This document shows positions 62,901 through 64,000 of a DNA stretch of 64,000 nucleotides, piece after piece (the first letter of the stretch is position 1; each line of letters starts with the position of its first letter). This stretch comes from Achatina immaculata (Eukaryota; Mollusca; Gastropoda; Stylommatophora; Achatinidae), in the NCBI GenBank assembly GCA_009760885.1, contig CM019704.1, positions 15,486,929-15,550,928 of the forward strand, in the 5' to 3' direction. The notes beneath the pieces were generated by a model. That model searched no databases, was not told where the DNA came from, and saw only the letters and a program-made list of their open reading frames with translations. The translations under genes and the position numbers were made by a program.

Positions 62901-63881
62901 TGATTTGTAGGTTCATATGTTCTTATCCTGCCCTTTCCCAGACCTCCTCGTTCCTGATCTTGTCCTGCCATTTAATGTTTAAAATCCTCCTCAAGCAGTA
63001 GTTCATGAATGTTTGTATCCTCTGCTGTATTGTCTTGGCCATAACCCATGTCTCTGAACTATATAGCAGGACAGTCTTTACGTTTGTATTGAAAAGCCTA
63101 AGTTTGGTTCTTGTTTTGATGTTCTTAGATGACCGTATTTTATTAAGTTGTTTTAGTAATAGTTATGTATTATTTGTTATGATATATAGCAACAACACTT
63201 TCACATTATCTGAAATCATACAATATATCTGTATTATCATATCTGTATTGGAAAATAGATCCAAAATGTAGATATTCTGTATAAAATGATAATGCAGAAT
63301 AGAGAATTATAGAAAAGAAACTTGGACCAGCTTTTTAATGCTGTAATGTTTTAGATGACATAGAAGATATCTGTAGTTTTGAATACCTGTCTTTTTTCTT
63401 TGTTTACGATCATCATCATCATCATCATCACCATCATCATCACCACCATCATCATCACCACCATCATCATCATCATCGTCGTCATCGTTGTCATCATCAT
63501 CATCATCATCATCACCACCATCATCATCACCATCATCATCACCATCATCACCACCACCATCATCATCAACATCATCATCGTTATTATCAACATCGTCACC
63601 GCCAGACAATAACACTATATCACTACTTTTATTGTTTTTATTTACCTCTGAGCATGACCTTGCCGAAGAGCGACGTATCCCTGCTGATGGTGCTGCAGTT
63701 CCACCTCTGGTTCCGGAAATGGTACTGGCATTCCTCCACCCCCAGGCGCGCCCCTTCCCTCAGGGACACCATGACGTCAGGATGATGGCGACAGAGCCTT
63801 CGTTGACGACTTACCAGCCCTGGAATGTTGTCGCAGACCACACCAGCGCCTAGAGCGTTCATGTTCAGCTGACTTATGTAC
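39556..63881 (-). CDS. Wnt2: Wnt-2 secreted ligand, 5' exon outside window (4 of the expected 5 exons)
   Basis: Four minus-strand exons (63881-63646, 59021-58744, 56714-56450, 39782-39556) join in phase into about 335 residues with 24 cysteines, the usual Wnt number. Best remembered match is WNT2/WNT2[91 protein letters not shown] and CKFHWCC. The Ser of HGVSGSC (codon 56667-56669) is the residue palmitoleoylated by Porcupine. Wnts are secreted and bind Frizzled and LRP5/6. Exon 2 starts with one G of a split codon followed by YISQ, which fits a preceding TG giving Trp-Tyr, as in WNT2. The signal-peptide exon must lie right of 64000. No stops or frameshifts are seen, so the gene looks functional. 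Confidence 0.95.
39940..40275 (+). mobile_element. Dispersed repeat U1 ending in (ACA)n
   Basis: Shares GCAGTCAGCGACC, GTGAACCATTGCC, GGGCAGGGATCAT, GTTAAAGAAGTACTCA and CACTGCATCGGCTGCAAA with 2915-3250. Ends CAACAACAACAACA. A second U1 copy with a different microsatellite tail. Confidence 0.6.
40323..40542. repeat. 19-bp tandem repeat arranged as 38-bp dimers
   Basis: Alternating CTTGGTACATTCAGTCTAC and CTTGGTACACTCAGTCTAT, about 11 units. Open frames across it are artefacts. Confidence 0.95.
40760..40965 (+). mobile_element. SINE, family S2 (5' truncated)
   Basis: GTGGTTCAAGCCCAGCC, CCCAGTCACTCAGCTGTAGA, AATAGGTACCTGACTCCTTC, AAAGGCGGTCAGGCCTGGTA: diverged copy of 47966-48233. Confidence 0.75.
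40974..41205 (-). mobile_element. SINE, family S1
   Basis: Reverse-oriented S1: AAGGTAAAATTCCCG, CTTCCCAGATTTCTCTGGTA, TCTAGAGGTTGGATGGACCT, CAGTATTACTGGATCAGTAG. It abuts the S2 SINE on its left. Confidence 0.8.
41230..43030. other. Wnt2 intron 4 segment with poly-G/C tracts, no gene seen
   Basis: G-runs at 42066-42085, 42173-42188 and C-runs at 42376-42402. A 114-codon minus ORF at 41513-41857 has no motif I recognise. Confidence 0.4.
43031..43097 (-). mobile_element. Tiny 3' end of LINE family A
   Basis: Minus strand reads TAACTACCTGGGAGCCCTGT, GTGACGTTTAACGGC, GGGGAGGATATAAGAAGATA, matching the 3' end of the large LINE at about 51338-51400 (TAACTACCTTGCGAGCCTTA, GTGACGTTTAATGGCACGGG). 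Only about 65 bp copied. Confidence 0.75.
43098..44120. other. Wnt2 intron 4 segment, no gene seen
   Basis: C11 run at 43677. ORFs on both strands (69-99 codons) at 43500-43960 carry no recognisable domain. Confidence 0.4.
44121..44690 (-). mobile_element. CR1/L2-like LINE 3' end
   Basis: Minus strand ends GGAAATAAAGATCATTCATT, with the same orientation and the same kind of 3' noncoding region as 13001-13510 (TCTGCCATTCATCACTCCAT versus TCTGCCCTTTATCATACATC on +). Confidence 0.55.
44745..45125 (-). mobile_element. LINE family A fragment, left part (split by an insertion)
   Basis: Minus strand encodes [60 protein letters not shown] and [16 protein letters not shown], nearly identical to 49460-49770 on the + strand. 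This is the linker between endonuclease and reverse transcriptase. Confidence 0.88.
45126..45828 (+). mobile_element. LINE (GHIMRREG family), RT C-terminal part, inserted in LINE A
   Basis: Uninterrupted for about 230 codons: [117 protein letters not shown]. This is the thumb and C-terminal region of a non-LTR retrotransposon reverse transcriptase; the catalytic FADD part is missing. Ends with a TTGATTGATTGAT 3' tail of CR1/L2 style. Recent, as the frame is intact. Confidence 0.88.
45829..45920 (-). mobile_element. LINE family A fragment, right part
   Basis: Minus strand reads [20 protein letters not shown], matching [19 protein letters not shown] at 49340-49400. It continues the fragment at 44745-45125 across the inserted LINE. 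Confidence 0.75.
46215..46540. repeat. 32-bp minisatellite, about 10 copies
   Basis: Unit TAAGCACTGGTTTATCGTAA plus CAAACACAAGAA; an S1 SINE follows immediately. Confidence 0.9.
46546..46805 (-). mobile_element. SINE, family S1
   Basis: Reverse S1 with head and body: AAAATTCCCGTTTCCAAGCC, TGAAAGTGTGATGTGGTCAG, TACCACTGGATTAGTAGACC, GAGCGCCTAACCA. Near full length. Confidence 0.82.
47308..47640. repeat. (CT)n and CT-rich tract
   Basis: Pure (CT)n at 47311-47358, then pyrimidine-rich DNA to 47640. The 184-codon Leu/Ser/Phe ORF over it is compositional. Confidence 0.9.
47750..47850. mobile_element. Possible hAT-like relic
   Basis: GGCTCATGGGTGGCATGCAG and CAGCTCTTTGACATATAATG with GTGCGGCTCGC resemble hAT element ends. 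No pair of inverted repeats found. Confidence 0.35.
47966..48233 (+). mobile_element. tRNA-derived SINE, family S2, full length
   Basis: Head GATGTCTGAGTGGCAAAGTG ... GGTTCGAATCC; body AGAAATGGGTACCCGACTTC; tail CATGACATGATTACCTTTAT. 13-bp duplication TAATATATTTAAG at 47953-47965 and 48234-48246. It has A and B boxes and no tRNA cloverleaf of its own. Confidence 0.9.
49128..51400 (+). mobile_element. Non-LTR retrotransposon (LINE family A), 5' truncated, inactivated
   Basis: Begins in the endonuclease C-terminal end ([28 protein letters not shown]), then a linker ([20 protein letters not shown]), RT N-terminal ([16 protein letters not shown]), a broken middle with [28 protein letters not shown], catalytic FADD (50595-50606), [14 protein letters not shown], then [20 protein letters not shown] and HVMRRN. 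3' end AAGGATATAAGATATAAGAT. Stops at about 49545, 50040, 50410 and 50772 and frameshifts near 50070-50300 inactivate it. Target-primed reverse transcription is the family's way of moving. RTE or CR1 clade cannot be settled by eye. Confidence 0.9.
51401..51595. other. Spacer between LINE A and the 41-bp array
   Basis: AT-rich; nothing recognised. Confidence 0.4.
51597..52190. repeat. ~41-bp minisatellite, about 14 copies
   Basis: Unit CAGCGACAGCAAACTAACTG plus TCATAGGGCGGGAATATAGC plus A, with length variants lacking one base. Confidence 0.94.
52191..53090. other. Wnt2 intron 4 segment, no gene seen
   Basis: Unique-looking sequence without ORFs of note. Confidence 0.4.
53092..53385 (-). mobile_element. 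SINE, family S1, near full length
   Basis: TAAAATTCCATTTTCCATGC, AGATTTCTCTGCTACCCATT, CAGCAGATTAGTAAACCGAG, CCACTCAACTAACCAGG. Imperfect 14-bp duplication: CCATAATGGAACAA at about 53069 and CCATAATCGAGCAA after 53381. Confidence 0.85.
53708..53752. repeat. (TTTTC)n microsatellite
   Basis: CTTTT repeats with one longer T run. Confidence 0.92.
53875..54235 (-). mobile_element. LINE 3' tail (GHISRHES family)
   Basis: Minus strand: [28 protein letters not shown], then in another frame [40 protein letters not shown]. Two frames, so frameshifted. Distinct from the other tails in the window. Confidence 0.78.
54325..54445. repeat. 27-bp tandem repeat, about 4-5 copies
   Basis: Unit TCATAGTTCATGCAGAACAA plus ACTTTAA. 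Confidence 0.9.
54446..55526. other. Wnt2 intron 4 segment, no gene seen
   Basis: Contains (TA)n at about 54612. The ORFs at 54843-55224 on both strands have no recognised motif. Confidence 0.4.
55527..56271. mobile_element. Non-autonomous DNA transposon with nested SINE
   Basis: The left end TCAGTGGCGTA and the right end TACGCCACTGA are exact inverse complements (11 bp), and both inner flanks are G-rich read inward. A SINE occupies 55731-56010. No transposase. The superfamily cannot be fixed because no clear target duplication is seen. Confidence 0.6.
55731..56010 (+). mobile_element. tRNA-derived SINE, family S1, full length
   Basis: Head GGCCTGCTTGGCTGGAGTGG ... AGTTCAAGTCCCAGCAG, body CACCCAGCCTCTTAAAACTG and GGCAAATGCTGCCAGGTGCG, tail CGGAAACGGGAATTTTACTT. 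Confidence 0.83.
56450..56714 (-). CDS. Wnt2: Wnt2 exon 4 with the acylated serine
   Basis: Acceptor AATATAG, donor GTAGGT (non-consensus +3/+4 but supported by phase). Encodes [53 protein letters not shown] and VENPEVG. HGVSGSC carries the palmitoleoylation Ser. Phase 0 in, 1 out. Confidence 0.95.
56715..57730. other. Wnt2 intron 3, left part
   Basis: No gene seen in this segment. The right part of the intron holds the LINE tail at 57735-58350. Confidence 0.5.
57735..58350 (-). mobile_element. LINE 3' tail (GHIKRH family), best preserved copy
   Basis: Minus strand: [60 protein letters not shown], then after a frameshift [40 protein letters not shown] and [15 protein letters not shown]-terminal region only. 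Confidence 0.85.
58355..58495. repeat. 30-bp tandem repeat, about 4-5 copies
   Basis: Unit GAATCTGGTATAGGAGTTGT plus TAATCTATAA, abutting the LINE fragment. Confidence 0.88.
58535..58660 (+). mobile_element. SINE fragment, family S5
   Basis: GGACAGTTCGTTGTTCTTAC ... CGGTTGCTCATCCTAACGGA, GTGGTTCGAGTCTTC, then a TTTCTTTTTCTTAC tail: matches the tRNA-like segment at 14010-14140. It lies close to the Wnt2 exon 3 donor. Confidence 0.55.
58744..59021 (-). CDS. Wnt2: Wnt2 exon 3
   Basis: Acceptor TTCTCTCAG, donor GTAAGG. Encodes [56 protein letters not shown] and NRAGRR. Phase 1 in, 0 out. The opposite-strand 87-codon ORF at 58723-58986 is its shadow. Confidence 0.95.
59460..59785 (+). mobile_element. 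Dispersed repeat ending in (GAA)n
   Basis: GC-richer than its surroundings, with GGGCTCAGGCAATGACTTAG ... GAACTTGAACGTC then GAAGAAGAAGAAGAAGAGG. The tail and composition suggest a retroposon (SINE or 5'-truncated LINE); no second copy is evident here. Confidence 0.45.
59858..60105. mobile_element. Short hAT-like MITE with internal (TA)n
   Basis: Left CACTGATTCTCAATCTTTTT; right, reversed, CACTGGTTCTTAACCTGTGG; outer 8 bp AACTGTAC and AACTATAA match 6 of 8, fitting a degraded hAT target duplication. A (TA)n tract sits at 59886-59932. Confidence 0.65.
60106..60720. other. Wnt2 intron 2 segment, no gene seen
   Basis: AT-rich, ending in a (CAGT)n run at about 60723-60740. Confidence 0.45.
60742..60932 (-). 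mobile_element. LINE 3' tail (GHIKRH family), short
   Basis: Minus strand reads [20 protein letters not shown] and [10 protein letters not shown], then [17 protein letters not shown]. Joined at 60932 to a + strand LINE tail of another family. Confidence 0.78.
60933..61232 (+). mobile_element. LINE 3' tail (RMEENRQTK family)
   Basis: [20 protein letters not shown], then, frameshifted, a basic [22 protein letters not shown] stretch and [20 protein letters not shown], ending in AAAGAAGAAGATGA. Confidence 0.78.
61233..61560. other. Wnt2 intron 2 segment, no gene seen
   Basis: AT-rich and apparently unique sequence. Confidence 0.4.
61560..61735 (+). mobile_element. Possible U1-like repeat
   Basis: GGGCAGGCGAG, GGGCGTGTCC, GTCCAGGGCCAGAAGAAAGC and CAGCCGCCGTAACCCACTCC are weakly like 2915-3190 (CGCCCAGGGACTGGAAGAAA, GCCACAACCCGCCCC). 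The 29-bp array to its right appears to grow out of its end. Confidence 0.45.
61735..62662. repeat. 29-bp minisatellite, about 32 copies
   Basis: Unit GTGACACTGTGCTGTAACCC plus ACTCCCTAT. Left copies carry CACTGTG and CTAT; right copies carry CACGGTG, CCAT and CTATAACCTAC. Confidence 0.96.
62761..62786. repeat. (CAT)n microsatellite
   Basis: Eight CAT units at the 3' end of the minus-strand LINE tail. Confidence 0.93.
62787..63115 (-). mobile_element. LINE 3' tail (GHTLRKPD family)
   Basis: Minus strand: [76 protein letters not shown] further family distinct from the others. Ends in (ATG)n. Confidence 0.82.
63116..63410. other. Wnt2 intron 2 segment, no gene seen
   Basis: AT-rich; the 88-codon + ORF at 63005-63271 overlaps the LINE tail in antisense and is not a gene. 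Confidence 0.45.
63409..63600. repeat. (CAT)n/(CAC) compound microsatellite
   Basis: About 190 bp of CAT, CAC and CGT trinucleotides 46 bp from the Wnt2 exon 2 donor. Poly-Asp, poly-Ser, poly-Ile and poly-Met ORFs over it are artefacts. Confidence 0.96.
63646..63881 (-). CDS. Wnt2: Wnt2 exon 2
   Basis: Acceptor TTGACAG read on the minus strand, donor GTAAAT. Encodes [30 protein letters not shown] and [19 protein letters not shown]. The NCS is the conserved N-glycosylation site of Wnts. Phase 2 in, 1 out. Confidence 0.93.
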
Positions 63882-63931
63882 CTGTCAAATCAGAATTTTA
63901 TATATAAATGCACTCAAAGGCTTGAAGGGGA

Positions 63932-64000
63932 TGGCTGGCTGAGTGGTTAGGTGCTCTATCTGCTAATCCGTTTGTCCCAGTAGTGAGGATTTAAAAAAAA
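63932..64000 (+). mobile_element. SINE, family S1, cut by the window edge
   Basis: GGATGGCTGGCTGAGTGGTT ... TATCTGCTAATCCGTTTGTC ... CAGTAGTGAGGATTT: S1 head and start of the body. Confidence 0.75.

Noticed and set aside
63307..63615. Poly-Asp 102-codon ORF and its poly-Ser, poly-Ile and poly-Met shadows
   Set aside because: CAT/CAC trinucleotide tract inside a Wnt2 intron.

Overview
The window is eukaryotic (animal) nuclear DNA, AT-rich, intron-rich and crowded with retrotransposon fragments, tRNA-headed SINEs and minisatellites. The Wnt-2 gene, the uromodulin-type D8C receptor-like gene and the mix of Tc1/mariner, RTE/CR1-like LINE tails and core-sharing SINEs suggest a lophotrochozoan, most likely a mollusc (perhaps a gastropod). 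That placement is inference; no species is claimed. Most short ORFs in the window are chance ORFs in repeats.

Two host genes can be reconstructed. (1) On the + strand, 12 exons between 2275 and 25155 join with consistent splice phases into an 821-residue type I membrane protein. Its order is signal peptide, ten-cysteine D8C (uromodulin-like) domain, linker, a stalk of 12-residue Thr-rich repeats, a long Ser/Thr mucin-like stalk, a SEA-like membrane-proximal module, one transmembrane helix and a cytoplasmic tail of about 90 residues. (2) On the - strand, four exons between 63881 and 39556 encode a Wnt-2 ligand. Only the signal-peptide exon is missing, beyond the right edge. The two genes converge tail to tail with about 14 kb between their stop codons.

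Layout: 1-2274 upstream flank; 2275-25155 D8C/mucin gene, whose introns hold LINE tails, SINEs and large tandem arrays (46-bp units at 6242 and 17155, a poly-C array at 19390-20560); 25156-39555 intergenic, with a Tc1 element (30463-32429) carrying a nested SINE and LINE tail, a mariner that has lost its catalytic core (about 33935-34420) and several arrays; 39556-63881 Wnt-2, whose 16.7-kb last intron holds the largest LINE (49128-51400), a LINE-in-LINE nest (44745-45920), SINEs and arrays. A SINE starts at the right edge.

The genes are not obviously functionally linked: one is a secreted lipid-modified morphogen, the other a probable epithelial or mucosal surface receptor/mucin. All family assignments come from reading the sequence by eye; no database search was run.
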